Source: UBA5018 sp947463165
GTDB lineage: Bacteria > Cyanobacteriota > Cyanobacteriia > PCC-6307 > Cyanobiaceae
DNA: 64,000 nucleotides
Assembly (NCBI GenBank): GCA_943371245.1
Contig: CALRTY020000020.1
Span: forward strand, 9,375 to 73,374
Direction of reading: 5' to 3'
Part shown: positions 43,906 to 53,040 of the stretch, one piece after another
Numbering within the stretch: position 1 is the stretch's first letter
Layout of the letters: every line of letters starts with the position of its first letter
Notes under the pieces: generated by a model
Database searches by the model: none
Seen by the model: only the letters and a program-made list of their open reading frames with translations
Told to the model about the DNA's origin: nothing
Translations under genes and position numbers: made by a program

Positions 43906-44862
43906 TCAGTCCAGAAGCGCGGCCGCCAGGGCCAGGGCGCCGGAGCAGGCATCGCCGCTAGGGCTCACCAGGCTCGCCCCGGGCAGCGACAGCTGCAGGC
44001 TTTGCTCAAAGTGGCGTCGCAGTTGCCGCAGGTGCGTCAGCGCTCCCCCCACCGGGCACACGGGAGCCGCCGGCATGGCCAGGGCTGTGGCCACCCCAAC
44101 CACCAGCTCGGCGAGGGCCGTGGCCGAGCGCCGCACGATCACGAACGCCTCTCGATCGCCGGCCCCGGCGAGGCGATCCACCACCGGGGCCAGCCGCGCG
44201 AAGCCGGCGGCACCGAAATCACTGGCCACCACCGCCGCCTTCACCGCCTGGGCCGAGTCGGCGCCCAGGGCCTGCCAGAGGGCTGAGCGCAGGGGGGTTT
44301 CGGCCCTGCGGCCGTCCGCCATGGCCACACTGGCCGCCAGACCATCGCGGCCGATGTCCATGGCGGAGCCGGCCCCATCCAGCAGCCAGCCCCAGCCACC
44401 ACAGCGATGGCTGTGGCCAGCCCCATCTCGCCCGACGGCGATAGCGCCGGTGCCGCTGATCACCAGCACTCCCGCGCCAGCGCCAAAGGCCCCGGCCAGG
44501 GCAGTGCGCTCGTCGCCGGTAACGGCCACCATCGCTGGCGCCAGGCCCAGGGCCGCGGCGGCCAGGCTTTGGCCGCGGCCCTGCAGCTCGCTGCCCTGTT
44601 CCACGCCGCTGGCCCCCACCGCTGCGGCCGCCAGGGGGGACAGGTTGGATGCGCTCAACTGGGCGCGAGCGGCGGCCAGGCTGCTGGTGAGGGCCGCCTG
44701 GAAGCGCGCCGGGCCGTCGGCGGCGGCCAGGTGGCTGACGCCGCTGCCGCTGCCTTCCGCCAGCGGTTCCAACCTGGTGCTGGAGTCAGCGGCCTGCACC
44801 AGGGCGAGTCGGCAGCGGGTGTGGGTTTGGCCGGCATCAAAGCCGGCGATCAGTTGGGGCAT
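43906..44862 (-). CDS. BadF/BadG-family kinase, probable N-acetylglucosamine kinase
   Basis: A 318-residue ASKHA-fold sugar kinase. The phosphate-1 motif is GFDAGQTHTRC, and the phosphate-2/adenosine region has VISGTGAIAVGRDG with GGWGWLLDGAGSAMDIG, typical of the GlcNAc-kinase (NAGK) branch rather than the anaerobic benzoyl-CoA reductase subunits. It would recover amino sugars for the glmM pathway. It converges with glmM. The kinase-specific substrate residues were not examined in detail. Confidence 0.85.
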   Translation of the reverse strand: MPQLIAGFDAGQTHTRCRLALVQAADSSTRLEPLAEGSGSGVSHLAAADGPARFQAALTSSLAAARAQLSASNLSPLAAAAVGASGVEQGSELQGRGQSLAAAALGLAPAMVAVTGDERTALAGAFGAGAGVLVISGTGAIAVGRDGAGHSHRCGGWGWLLDGAGSAMDIGRDGLAASVAMADGRRAETPLRSALWQALGADSAQAVKAAVVASDFGAAGFARLAPVVDRLAGAGDREAFVIVRRSATALAELVVGVATALAMPAAPVCPVGGALTHLRQLRRHFEQSLQLSLPGASLVSPSGDACSGALALAAALLD

Positions 44863-44892
44863 CCCGGAGGCTGGGTGGAGCTGGTGGCTGAA

Positions 44893-46404
44893 TCAGGCCC
44901 AAGGGTCTGGAAGGATCACATTGGGCTTTGGCCCGCTGGCCCCAGGCTCGCTGCTGGCTGGCTGTGGGCCCTTGGTCGCAGGCTGGCCGTTGGCTGTCTC
45001 TGGGCCGCTGGCCCCAGGCTCGCTGGGGATCGTGGCCGTGCTGGTCGCGGGCTGGCCGTTGGCTATGGGCTGTTGGCCATTGGCAGCAGCTAGCTGGCGG
45101 CTGGCCGATTGCGGCTCGCTCACCGCCAGGGTGGCCAGGCAGAACCAGCCGATCAGCTGTACTTCCGGTCGGAAGAAGATGGTGTCTGTGGCACCTTGAA
45201 CGCAGAGACCGGCGATGGCGGCGATGGCGCCCAGGGCCGGCAGGGCCCAGCTGGACTCGCCCCGCAGCTGGGCCAGGCCCCGCCGCAGCGACGCCTGCAA
45301 TAGCCCCAGCCCCGCCAGCAGGGCGGGAATACCGCCTTCCACCAGCAGTTCCAGGGGCACCGAGTAGGCGCTGAGGGCGTTGAACTTCGGCTGTTGGTAG
45401 AGGGGATAGATCAGATTGAAGGCGGTGTTGCCAGGCCCAATCCCCAGCCAGGGGCGGTCCTGCACCATCTGCAGCGCCGCCATCCACACGTTGATGCGGA
45501 AGTTGTTGGAGCTGTCCTGGCGGCCCGCCAGCAGGCTCATCGCCCGGATGCGCAGCGGCTCCACCTGGGTGATCGCCACCACCAGCAAGGCCGCGCCGAA
45601 AACCGCAAGTAGCAGCGGAAACAGCCGCCGGGCCAGGGGCGGCCAGCTGCGGGTCTGGCGCAACACCAGCAACAGGCCGATGCCGCCCAACGCCGCCACC
45701 ATCCCCAGCCAGCCGCCGCGGCTATAGCTCAAGAACAGGGCAGTGCTGCCCAGCAGCAGGGCGGTGGCGGCATAGAGCTTTTGGGGCCAGGGCGACCAGC
45801 GCAACAGGGCCACCACGGCCAGGGGCAGGATTGGAATCAGATAGCCCGCCAGGAGGTTGGGATTTTCCAGCGGTCCGTAGACCCGGATGGTGCCATCGGC
45901 CACGGAATTTGGATCGGCCCAGCGGGCCAACTCCGAGGTGTCGCCATAGAGCTGGCGGATGGCGATCACGCTGCTGGCCAGTTCACCGGCCAGCAGCGCC
46001 GCCACGATCCGATCCCACCAGGCGGGGGATCGGGCCAGCAACTGGCGCATCAGGGCATAGACGCCCAGGTAGCTCACCAGCTTGGCCAGCCCCTTGGCGG
46101 CCGCCACCGGTACGGGCGAGGTGCCGCTGGCCAGCAGCATTACTCCCAGGATCACCAGCAACCAGCCGCTGATCGGTCCGATGCGGCCGGCGGGGGTGCG
46201 CAGGGCCCAGAGCAGCCACAGCAGACCCGCTGCAGTAATCAGCAGGCTGAGGCCGGCGCGGGTTACCAGGGGCAGCCCCGCCATCAGCGCGCAGACCACC
46301 AGGCCGCTGATCGGCTCCAGGCGCTGGGCCAGGGGGCCGCCGCTGGCCGCCAGCAAACCCTGCCAGCGCAGCAGCCAGGGAGGGGATGCGGAGGTGGAAG
46401 TCAT
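44893..46404 (-). CDS. ictB: IctB-like polytopic membrane protein (Wzy/O-antigen-ligase family)
   Basis: A 503-residue protein with ten or more transmembrane segments. NLLAGYLIPILPLAVVALLR, FLSYSRGGWLGMVAALGG and GIGPGNTAFNLIYPLYQQP match cyanobacterial IctB, once proposed as a bicarbonate transporter but belonging to the O-antigen ligase superfamily. Its transport role is disputed. The C-terminal 70 residues are a Gly-Ala-Pro-Ser tail of repeated ANGQPA and SEPGASGP, from repeated DNA at 44930-45090. The ATG overlaps the trmB stop by 4 bases. Confidence 0.85.
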   Translation of the reverse strand: MTSTSASPPWLLRWQGLLAASGGPLAQRLEPISGLVVCALMAGLPLVTRAGLSLLITAAGLLWLLWALRTPAGRIGPISGWLLVILGVMLLASGTSPVPVAAAKGLAKLVSYLGVYALMRQLLARSPAWWDRIVAALLAGELASSVIAIRQLYGDTSELARWADPNSVADGTIRVYGPLENPNLLAGYLIPILPLAVVALLRWSPWPQKLYAATALLLGSTALFLSYSRGGWLGMVAALGGIGLLLVLRQTRSWPPLARRLFPLLLAVFGAALLVVAITQVEPLRIRAMSLLAGRQDSSNNFRINVWMAALQMVQDRPWLGIGPGNTAFNLIYPLYQQPKFNALSAYSVPLELLVEGGIPALLAGLGLLQASLRRGLAQLRGESSWALPALGAIAAIAGLCVQGATDTIFFRPEVQLIGWFCLATLAVSEPQSASRQLAAANGQQPIANGQPATSTATIPSEPGASGPETANGQPATKGPQPASSEPGASGPKPNVILPDPWA

Positions 46405-47165
46405 CGAGCCATGGCCCTGGTTTGGGCAGATGCAGGGGCTGGAGCCGCTGCCGTGGCCGGATTATCGGTGGCTTCTGGCCTGCCGGCCTCCGCCGACCTG
46501 CCGCTGGCGGTGGTGGCCAGGGCGTTGCGCCGGTAGAGCAGCCGATAAACAGGCAGGCCCTGGCGCAGCACCAGGGTTTCTCGCTCCGTGGGCAGCGGCA
46601 GGGGATTGGCGCCATACCAGCGCTCACCATTGGCTGGAGGGTTGCTGGGGGTTTGCGCCGAGAACTGGCCGCTGGTTTCGATCAAGGCCTGCATCGGCTC
46701 GATCACCGCCAGCACATCGCTCTGGATGAATAGTTCCCGGCCCGGGGCCAGGGCCGCGGCCAGGGCCCGCAGCAGCTCCGGTTGCAATACCCGCCGCTTG
46801 TGGTGTTTTGCCTTGAACCAGGGATCGGGAAATTGAATTGATACCCGCTCCAGCCGACCGGCCGGCAGCGCCAGCAGCCAGTTTTCCAGGCTCACATTGG
46901 CATTGCAGAACAGATAGTGCAGGTTGGTGAGCTCCAGGGCCTGGCGGTCGGCCTCGGCGGCGGTTACCAGGGGGCGGCGTATCTCCACGCCCAGGTAGTT
47001 GCGATCGGCTTCCAGCTGGGCCATGGCCAGCAGAAAGCGGCCGCGGGCGCAACCGATGTCCAGGTGGATCGGCCGCTGCGGCTGGGCGAACAGTTCTTCC
47101 GGCGGCGGCAGGGGCCGGGGCAGCTGGAAGAAGCGGCTGAGCGGATTGACGTGTTGGCGCACCAT
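46401..47165 (-). CDS. trmB: tRNA (guanine-N7-)-methyltransferase
   Basis: A 254-residue SAM-dependent methyltransferase modifying G46 of tRNAs. The SAM motif HLDIGCARGRFLLAMA, the catalytic QFPDPWFKAKHHKRR and PTERE are the family hallmarks. The tail after residue 215 is Ala/Thr/Pro-rich and variable. It is translationally coupled to the downstream ictB gene. Confidence 0.95.
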   Translation of the reverse strand: MVRQHVNPLSRFFQLPRPLPPPEELFAQPQRPIHLDIGCARGRFLLAMAQLEADRNYLGVEIRRPLVTAAEADRQALELTNLHYLFCNANVSLENWLLALPAGRLERVSIQFPDPWFKAKHHKRRVLQPELLRALAAALAPGRELFIQSDVLAVIEPMQALIETSGQFSAQTPSNPPANGERWYGANPLPLPTERETLVLRQGLPVYRLLYRRNALATTASGRSAEAGRPEATDNPATAAAPAPASAQTRAMAR

Positions 47166-47262
47166 TGGTTGCTTGTGGCCCGATTAGTTGCTGGAATCCC
47201 GGTTGGTTGCCTGAGGCCCGATTAGTAGCTGCGGGCCGATTAGTTGCTTGAGGGCCGATATG
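47166..47262. repeat. short tandem repeats around GGGCCGATTAGTTGCTT
   Basis: Four imperfect 20-21-base units (for example TGGCCCGATTAGTTGCT, AGGCCCGATTAGTAGCT, GGGCCGATTAGTTGCTT) fill the gap between trmB and the FIST gene and extend slightly into the FIST 3' end. Confidence 0.6.
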
Positions 47263-48598
47263 GGGGGTCGTGATCAGGCGGTTCCCCGGCCGCTGGCTCG
47301 CCCTCCTGGGCTTTCACCTTTTGGGGGCTAGGCACCAGCAAGCCCCAGCAGGCGGTGTAGCCGTGCAGGTGGGTGGTGCCGGCCACCGGGCCGATCTCGC
47401 CATTACAAAAGGCCCCGGCCACCGGCAGGCCCGGATAAACAGCCGCACAGGAGTTCACATCGCCGTCTGGCACCCCGTAGAGCCCCTGGCCCCGGCCCAG
47501 GCAGGCGAACAGCAGCCCCAGCAGCGGCTGCTTGTTGCTGCTGGCCTGGCTTTGCAACAACTCCCGCAGTTCCTGGCGGGAGGTGTCGCCATCGCGCAAT
47601 TGGAACTGCACCTGCTGGCCCACCCGCATCCGCTCGGCCACGGCGACGGCGCCATTGCGGGGATCGACGCCGATCAAGTTGCGCACCAGGAAGGCCGAGG
47701 GCGCTTCTTCTCCCATGGCGGCCAGGCTGAAGTTGCGGCGCGCCACCCCGAGAAACAGCGAGGTTTTGACCAGGTCTCGATCCGCGGCACTGAGGCCGCT
47801 GAGGATCTCCTGCAGCGCCGCCACTGGCGTGTTGCGCCGCCCATTGCCCTCACTCACCTCCAGCAGCACGTTGCGCTGGGCTTGCTCCACCTCCAGCACC
47901 GGGCCGATCGGGCGGCAGCCCTGGGCCACCACCGGTTCCAGCGCCCAGTCGCCGTCGATCAGGCAGCCGATGGCGCCGCCCACCACCTGCTGGTCAAACA
48001 GCAGCGAGCCATGGGGGGCGCTGTGCTGGCCGGCAATGCCGCCCACCTTGTGGGCCTGGGGGCAGGCGAAGTCGAGACCGCTGATCAGATCGCTGATCGC
48101 CGAGCAGGTGGGATCCAGCAGCAGCAGCATCGAGCGGCTGGCGGCCAGTTGGGCGCTCAGTTCGCCATTGCCGGCGGCGCCGAGCTGATCCAACCAGGGC
48201 TGGGCGGGACCGTCCAGGTCGGGCAGCGGGCCTGGTTCGATCACAAAGGGATGCAAGCGGGCCCCCGGCAGGTGCAGCAGGGTGACGCTCAGGCCGGGCT
48301 CCTGTTCCAGTTCATGGGGTACGCCGTCGGCGCCAGTGCCCACCACGCCGGAGCTGAGGCAGCCCAGCCAATGTTTGGCATTGAGCTTTTGGCGCAGCAG
48401 CGGCAGTAGCCGCGGCAGGTCGCTGGCATAGCTGGCCGAGGCGAATACCAGGGCCAAATCGGCCGGGCCGCAACCGCGCAGCTGCAGGGCGACGGCCTCG
48501 ACAGCCCCCTGCAGTGACGCATCGGTGACCAGGGCGGTGCGGCACCAGGGGGCCGCTTGTCGGCCGGGCCACCAGATAGGAAGTGAGAAGCCTGCCAT
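47240..48598 (-). CDS. FIST-domain sensory protein
   Basis: A 452-residue protein with FIST_N (about residues 50-250, GCLSSGVVGTGADGVPHELE, KVGGIAGQ) and FIST_C (about 260-430, GLPVAGAFCNGEIGPVAGTT). FIST domains are ligand-sensing modules, proposed to bind small molecules such as amino acids. No output domain (kinase, GGDEF) is fused, so it would signal through partners. The N-terminus starts MAGFSLPIWWPGR. The tail is acidic and variable. Confidence 0.9.
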   Translation of the reverse strand: MAGFSLPIWWPGRQAAPWCRTALVTDASLQGAVEAVALQLRGCGPADLALVFASASYASDLPRLLPLLRQKLNAKHWLGCLSSGVVGTGADGVPHELEQEPGLSVTLLHLPGARLHPFVIEPGPLPDLDGPAQPWLDQLGAAGNGELSAQLAASRSMLLLLDPTCSAISDLISGLDFACPQAHKVGGIAGQHSAPHGSLLFDQQVVGGAIGCLIDGDWALEPVVAQGCRPIGPVLEVEQAQRNVLLEVSEGNGRRNTPVAALQEILSGLSAADRDLVKTSLFLGVARRNFSLAAMGEEAPSAFLVRNLIGVDPRNGAVAVAERMRVGQQVQFQLRDGDTSRQELRELLQSQASSNKQPLLGLLFACLGRGQGLYGVPDGDVNSCAAVYPGLPVAGAFCNGEIGPVAGTTHLHGYTACWGLLVPSPQKVKAQEGEPAAGEPPDHDPPYRPSSN

Positions 48599-48634
48599 TG
48601 CCCTCGAACCTATCGTCCAGGGTAGGTGCGGATA

Positions 48635-49276
48635 ATGGCTCCTTACCGAACCTGTCCCGTGCCGGACGCGCTTTACCGCACCCTGGTGTGGCTCGATTTC
48701 AGGCTGGCGGTGTTGGTGGCCGTGGGCTTGCCGCTGGTGCTGCTGGTGTGGTCTTCCGTGAAGCGCCAGGGCGCCCTGCTGCGGCTGATGGGCCTCTACT
48801 GGAAGCTGGCCAGCCTGTTGCTGATCGCCATCCTGTTACTCACAGACCAGCGCCCCCTGGGCTTTTGGTTGGTCATTGCCGCCCAGTTGATCCTGGTGGT
48901 TGGCCTGTGGTTCTGGGTGGATATCAACGAGGAAATCAACGATCTGCCCCCCTGGCGGGCCCTGCCCCTCAGCCTGCGCATCTGGCGCTGGGGCTTCTCC
49001 ATTTGGGCCCTGCTGGGCGCCGGCCTCAGTGCCACGGCCCTCGGTTGCACGGATAAGGCGGCGATGCTGCAAACCAAATGCGCGGTGTGGCTGCAACCGC
49101 CCCTGCAGTTGCACTCCCCGATCGCCGGCTTGTTTGGTTTTGTCTTCGGCGCTGACTGGACGCCATCCCTCGCCGCTTTCCTCGGCTACGCGGGCCTGGT
49201 GGCCTACGGGGTGGGCCTGCTCCAGTGGCTGCTGGTGCGCCTGCCGAAGCTGGGCCGGGTGGCCGGTGGCTTTTGA
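48635..49276 (+). CDS. DUF3177 membrane protein
   Basis: A 213-residue protein with five hydrophobic helices and the block FWVDINEEINDLPPWRALP. This matches the cyanobacterial DUF3177 family, of unknown function. GTG 48626 is also in frame, three codons upstream. It is divergent from the FIST gene, sharing a short promoter gap. Confidence 0.85.
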   Translation: MAPYRTCPVPDALYRTLVWLDFRLAVLVAVGLPLVLLVWSSVKRQGALLRLMGLYWKLASLLLIAILLLTDQRPLGFWLVIAAQLILVVGLWFWVDINEEINDLPPWRALPLSLRIWRWGFSIWALLGAGLSATALGCTDKAAMLQTKCAVWLQPPLQLHSPIAGLFGFVFGADWTPSLAAFLGYAGLVAYGVGLLQWLLVRLPKLGRVAGGF

Positions 49277-49461
49277 GCGCCCCATGGTTTGCGGGCCTGC
49301 CGCCAACTATGGGCTGAGGGTCTTTTGCTCTCGTGTCATCGGGGCCCGAATCGTTGTTGGTGGTGCCGCCGAGCTGGTTTGCAGGGCTAGCTGGGTTCGA
49401 GTTCCATAGCTGCTGAGGCGCCTGCCAAGCTGGTAGATGTGGCCAGAAGTTATTGAGTTGA

Positions 49462-49773
49462 ATGGCGGTGGCCTGCCTGCTGGAAGCCCTGGAGGCCATT
49501 AGCCGCACCAGGCCCGATCGGGTGCTGCGGCTGCGGGGCGAGCTGGCGGGGGCCGGTGGGGAGTTGGAGCCGTTTGAGCTGTTGATCTTTCGCGGTTTTT
49601 CGAGCAGCGTCAGCCATCCCACAAGCTTTGATCCCGACCAGCCGACCCTGCCAGCCAGCGCCAGCGTCGCCACTGCCGAATTGCTGGCGGCACCGCTCAA
49701 CCCGGCGGCGGAAAGGCAACTGGCCGCCCCCCAACCCGCCGATATTTATCGGGATCCGGCGGCCTGGTCTTGA
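49462..49773 (+). CDS. DUF7734-type conserved cyanobacterial protein
   Basis: A 103-residue protein. The blocks LLIFRGFSSSVSHPTSFDPD and LAAPLNPAAERQLAAPQ match a small family conserved in cyanobacteria and plants whose function is unknown. It converges with ileS, ending 10 bases from its stop. The 184 bases upstream have no supported gene. Confidence 0.75.
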   Translation: MAVACLLEALEAISRTRPDRVLRLRGELAGAGGELEPFELLIFRGFSSSVSHPTSFDPDQPTLPASASVATAELLAAPLNPAAERQLAAPQPADIYRDPAAWS

Positions 49774-49782
49774 ATCTGGGCC

Positions 49783-52700
49783 TTACTTCGGTGGGTTCTG
49801 GGCCAGCACCGCCACGCAGCGGCCGCACAGGGTGGGGTGGGCGGCGTGGTCGCCGATGTCGGTTTCGTAGTGCCAGCAGCGCTCGCACTTCTGGCCTGCG
49901 GCTTTGGCGATGCCAATTGTGATGCCAAGTTCCGTACTCGGGGGAATTAACAACTGCTTGGTATCGGCGTTGGCATTGGTATCAGCATTGGCATTGGTAT
50001 CAGCATTGGTATCAGCATTTGCATCGGCATCTGGCGCGGGATTGGCATTGCCCTCGAAAGCCAAAGACAGTGAGGAAACCAGCAGCCAGTCCTTGAGGTT
50101 GTCCACCTCGAGCTGGGTTGATTCCTTGATAAGCCCTAGAACTTGTCTTAGTCCTTGTGATACATTGCCTTCGCTCAAGTCAAGATGTAAATGCGCTTCA
50201 AGAGAGGAGCCGATGATCGATTTAGAACGGCAGATTTCCAGTTGTCGATTGACGAGCCTTCGCAGGCCTTTGATTTCGCCAATTGGCCCCTCATCATCTA
50301 GCTGGTCGCAGTTTAGGAAAGAGGATATAATTTCTTGCATCTCTGGATCCTCCAGGCTGGCTTGATTGAGGTTGAGTGGCGTGGTTTTCCAATCCGCCTC
50401 CGTCTTGGGCCAGCCCCGTTCAAACACCGATTTCTCCGCTACCGGGTAGGGCAGGTTCTGCCAGATGTCCTCTGCCATGTGGCAGAGCACCGGCGCGATC
50501 AGCACCGCCAGCCTTTCCACTACCAGGCTTAGCACCGTTTGGCAGCTGCGACGGCGGAAGGAATTGGCCGCGCTTACGTAGAGGCGGTCCTTGGCGATAT
50601 CGAGGTAGAAGTTGGAGAGATCCACCACGCAGAAGTTCTGCAGCGCCTGGAAGAATCGATAAAATTCAAATCGCTCAAAATCGGCGCTCACCGCATCGAT
50701 AAGAGCGGCTGTGCGCTGCAGCATCCAGCGATCCAGTAGCGGCAGATCTTCAATGGCGATGGCGTTGCCGCCTTCTGTTTGGGGCCGTGGATCGAAGTCG
50801 TGCAGGTTGCCTAGCAGGTAGCGGGCCGTGTTGCGCACCTTGCGGTATACGTCCGCCAGTTGCTTCACGATGCCCGGCCCCAGGGGCACATCGGCGGAGT
50901 AGTCCACCGAACTCACCCACAGCCTCAGCACGTCTGCGCCATAGGGCGGCTCCTGCTTCTCGTTTTTGCCGCCCTCCACCAGCACCGCCGGATCTACCAC
51001 ATTGCCCAGCGATTTGCTCATCTTGCGGCCCTTCTCATCGAGGGCAAAGCCGTGGGTGAGCACCCGCTTGTAGGGGGCGTGGCCGTTGACGGCCACCGAG
51101 GTGAGCAGGCTGCTCTGGAACCAGCCGCGGTGCTGGTCGGAGCCCTCCAGGTAGAGATCGGCGGGGAAATTGAGCGGAGTGGCCTGCGGGGGTGCCGCCG
51201 CCGCGGCCCCGTGCTCGGGATTTGTCAACGCCCCGTCCCCGACCGCCGGGCCGGCGGGAGTGATCCCCCCTCTCAAACCCCCCAGCACCCCCGCCCAGGA
51301 GGAGCCGGAGTCGAACCACACGTCCATGGTGTCGCTGCCTTTGCGCCACTGGCTGGCCTGGTCGGCGTAGGCGGGCGGCAGTAGATCGGCCTCGTCGCGC
51401 TGCCACCACACGTCGGATCCCTGCTCGCCGATCAGGGTCTGGATGTGGGCGAGGGTGTCGGCATTGAGCAGCACCTCGCCGGTTTCGCGGTGATAAAAAA
51501 CCGGGATCGGCACCCCCCAGGTGCGCTGGCGCGAGATGCACCAGTCGCCCCGGTCCCGCACCATCGCCTCGATCCGGTTGCGGCCGCTCTCGGGCAGCCA
51601 GGTAACCGAAGCGATCGCCGCCAGGGCCTGGTCGCGGAAGCCCTCCACCGAGGCGAACCACTGTTCGGTGGCCCGGAAGATGGTGGGTTTTTTGGTGCGC
51701 CAGTCGTAGGGGTAGCGGTGCTCGTAGCGCTCCTGCTTGAGCAGCAGGCCGGTGCCCTCCAGGGCGGCGATGATCGTGGGATTGGCATCCTTGAGCACGT
51801 TGGTGCCGGCAAAGGGGCCCGCCTCGGCGGTGAGGTTGCCCGCCTCGTCCACCGGGCAGAGCACCGGCAGGTTGTATTTGCGGCCGGTGTTGAAATCGTC
51901 CACGCCGTGGCCAGGGGCGGTGTGCACCAGGCCCGTGCCGGCCTCGGTGGTGATGTAATCGCCGCCGATCACCACCGGGCTGGTGCGCTCCAGCAGCGGA
52001 TGGCGGTAGACGATCCCCTCCAGCTCGGCGCCCTTCACCGTCAGCAGGGGGGTGAGCTGCAGGCCGAGGCTGGTCTCCAGGCTGTCGCGCAGCTCGGCGG
52101 CCACCAGCAGGTGGCTGGCGGCGGGGGCCGGCGTCTCGCCGCGGCAGGCCACGGCGCAGACGCTGTAGTCGAGCCGCCCATTCACAGACACCGCCAGGTT
52201 GGCCGGCAGGGTCCAGGGGGTGGTGGTCCAGATGGCCACCGCCAGGCCGCCGCTGGCGGTGGCCGCCTCGGCGTTCAGGCCGGCGGCGGCCAGCTTGGTG
52301 GCCAGAGCTTCGGGCAGTTGCACCGCCGGGAAGGCTGCGTAGATGCTGGGGGAGCTATGGCCATCTGGGTATTCCAGCTCTGCCTCCGCCAGGGCTGTGC
52401 GGGAGCTGGGACTCCAGTGCACCGGCTTCAGGCCCCGGTAGATGTGCCCGGCCAGCACCATCGCCCCGAAAACGCCGATCTGGGCGGATTCGTAGCTCTT
52501 TTGCAGTGTCAGGTAGGGCTGATCCCAGTCGGCCCAGATGCCCCAGCGGCGGAAGCCGCTCTTTTGCAGCTCCACCTGCTCCAGCGCGTAAGCATGGGCC
52601 TTCTGGCGCAGGCTCACGGGGGTGAGCGCGGCCCGCTCGCTGCTACTCAGACCCTGCAAAACCTTCAGTTCGATCGGCAGGCCGTGGCAGTCCCAGCCCG

Positions 52701-53016
52701 GCACAAACCGCGCCCGCTTGCCACTTAGCAGGGCGTGCTTGTTGATGATGTCCTTGAGGATCTTGTTGAGGGCGTGGCCCACGTGCAGGGCCCCGTTGGC
52801 GTAGGGCGGCCCGTCGTGCAGGGTGAACACCGGCCCCGGACGCTCCGGGCTGAGCCCTTCACGACTGAGCTGCTCATAAATCTGCTGCTCAGCCCAAAAG
52901 GCCTGCAGTTCCGGCTCCCGCACCTTGGCATTCGCCCTCATGTTGAAGGGCGTCTCCAGCAGGTTGAGGGTGTCCTTGTAGGCGGAGGCGTCCGAGGGAG
53001 CCGGGCTGGCGGTCAC
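49783..53016 (-). CDS. ileS: isoleucyl-tRNA synthetase
   Basis: A 1077-residue class I enzyme starting at GTG. HIGH-type motif PYANGALHVGHALN, KMSKS motif GRKMSKSLGN, the editing domain between, and a C-terminal zinc knuckle CERCWHYE...CGRC are all in place. Two length variations stand out: an extra Gly/Ala/Pro-rich loop near residues 575-614 (GGLRGGITPAGPAVG, PEHGAAAAAPPQ) and an Asp/Ala/Asn/Thr repeat tract near residues 997-1018. Neither should disturb the catalytic core, but both are unusual. Confidence 0.97.
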   Translation of the reverse strand: MTASPAPSDASAYKDTLNLLETPFNMRANAKVREPELQAFWAEQQIYEQLSREGLSPERPGPVFTLHDGPPYANGALHVGHALNKILKDIINKHALLSGKRARFVPGWDCHGLPIELKVLQGLSSSERAALTPVSLRQKAHAYALEQVELQKSGFRRWGIWADWDQPYLTLQKSYESAQIGVFGAMVLAGHIYRGLKPVHWSPSSRTALAEAELEYPDGHSSPSIYAAFPAVQLPEALATKLAAAGLNAEAATASGGLAVAIWTTTPWTLPANLAVSVNGRLDYSVCAVACRGETPAPAASHLLVAAELRDSLETSLGLQLTPLLTVKGAELEGIVYRHPLLERTSPVVIGGDYITTEAGTGLVHTAPGHGVDDFNTGRKYNLPVLCPVDEAGNLTAEAGPFAGTNVLKDANPTIIAALEGTGLLLKQERYEHRYPYDWRTKKPTIFRATEQWFASVEGFRDQALAAIASVTWLPESGRNRIEAMVRDRGDWCISRQRTWGVPIPVFYHRETGEVLLNADTLAHIQTLIGEQGSDVWWQRDEADLLPPAYADQASQWRKGSDTMDVWFDSGSSWAGVLGGLRGGITPAGPAVGDGALTNPEHGAAAAAPPQATPLNFPADLYLEGSDQHRGWFQSSLLTSVAVNGHAPYKRVLTHGFALDEKGRKMSKSLGNVVDPAVLVEGGKNEKQEPPYGADVLRLWVSSVDYSADVPLGPGIVKQLADVYRKVRNTARYLLGNLHDFDPRPQTEGGNAIAIEDLPLLDRWMLQRTAALIDAVSADFERFEFYRFFQALQNFCVVDLSNFYLDIAKDRLYVSAANSFRRRSCQTVLSLVVERLAVLIAPVLCHMAEDIWQNLPYPVAEKSVFERGWPKTEADWKTTPLNLNQASLEDPEMQEIISSFLNCDQLDDEGPIGEIKGLRRLVNRQLEICRSKSIIGSSLEAHLHLDLSEGNVSQGLRQVLGLIKESTQLEVDNLKDWLLVSSLSLAFEGNANPAPDADANADTNADTNANADTNANADTKQLLIPPSTELGITIGIAKAAGQKCERCWHYETDIGDHAAHPTLCGRCVAVLAQNPPK
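49961..50031. repeat. in-frame microsatellite in ileS
   Basis: A roughly 12-base period (GGTATCAGCATT and variants such as GGCATTGGTATC) encodes NADTNADTNANADTNANADT on the minus strand. It is multiple-of-three and so preserves the frame. Confidence 0.9.
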
Positions 53017-53040
53017 GTCGCCTGGGGCAACAATCGGCGA

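Noticed and set aside
44930..45090. Repeats in the ictB 3' end as a possible mobile element
   Set aside because: They are in-frame codon repeats of the protein tail (ANGQPA, SEPGASGP), with no terminal inverted repeats or transposase.
49398..49430. T-arm-like sequence GGGTTCGAGTTCC suggesting a tRNA
   Set aside because: No matching acceptor, D or anticodon stems could be folded around it.
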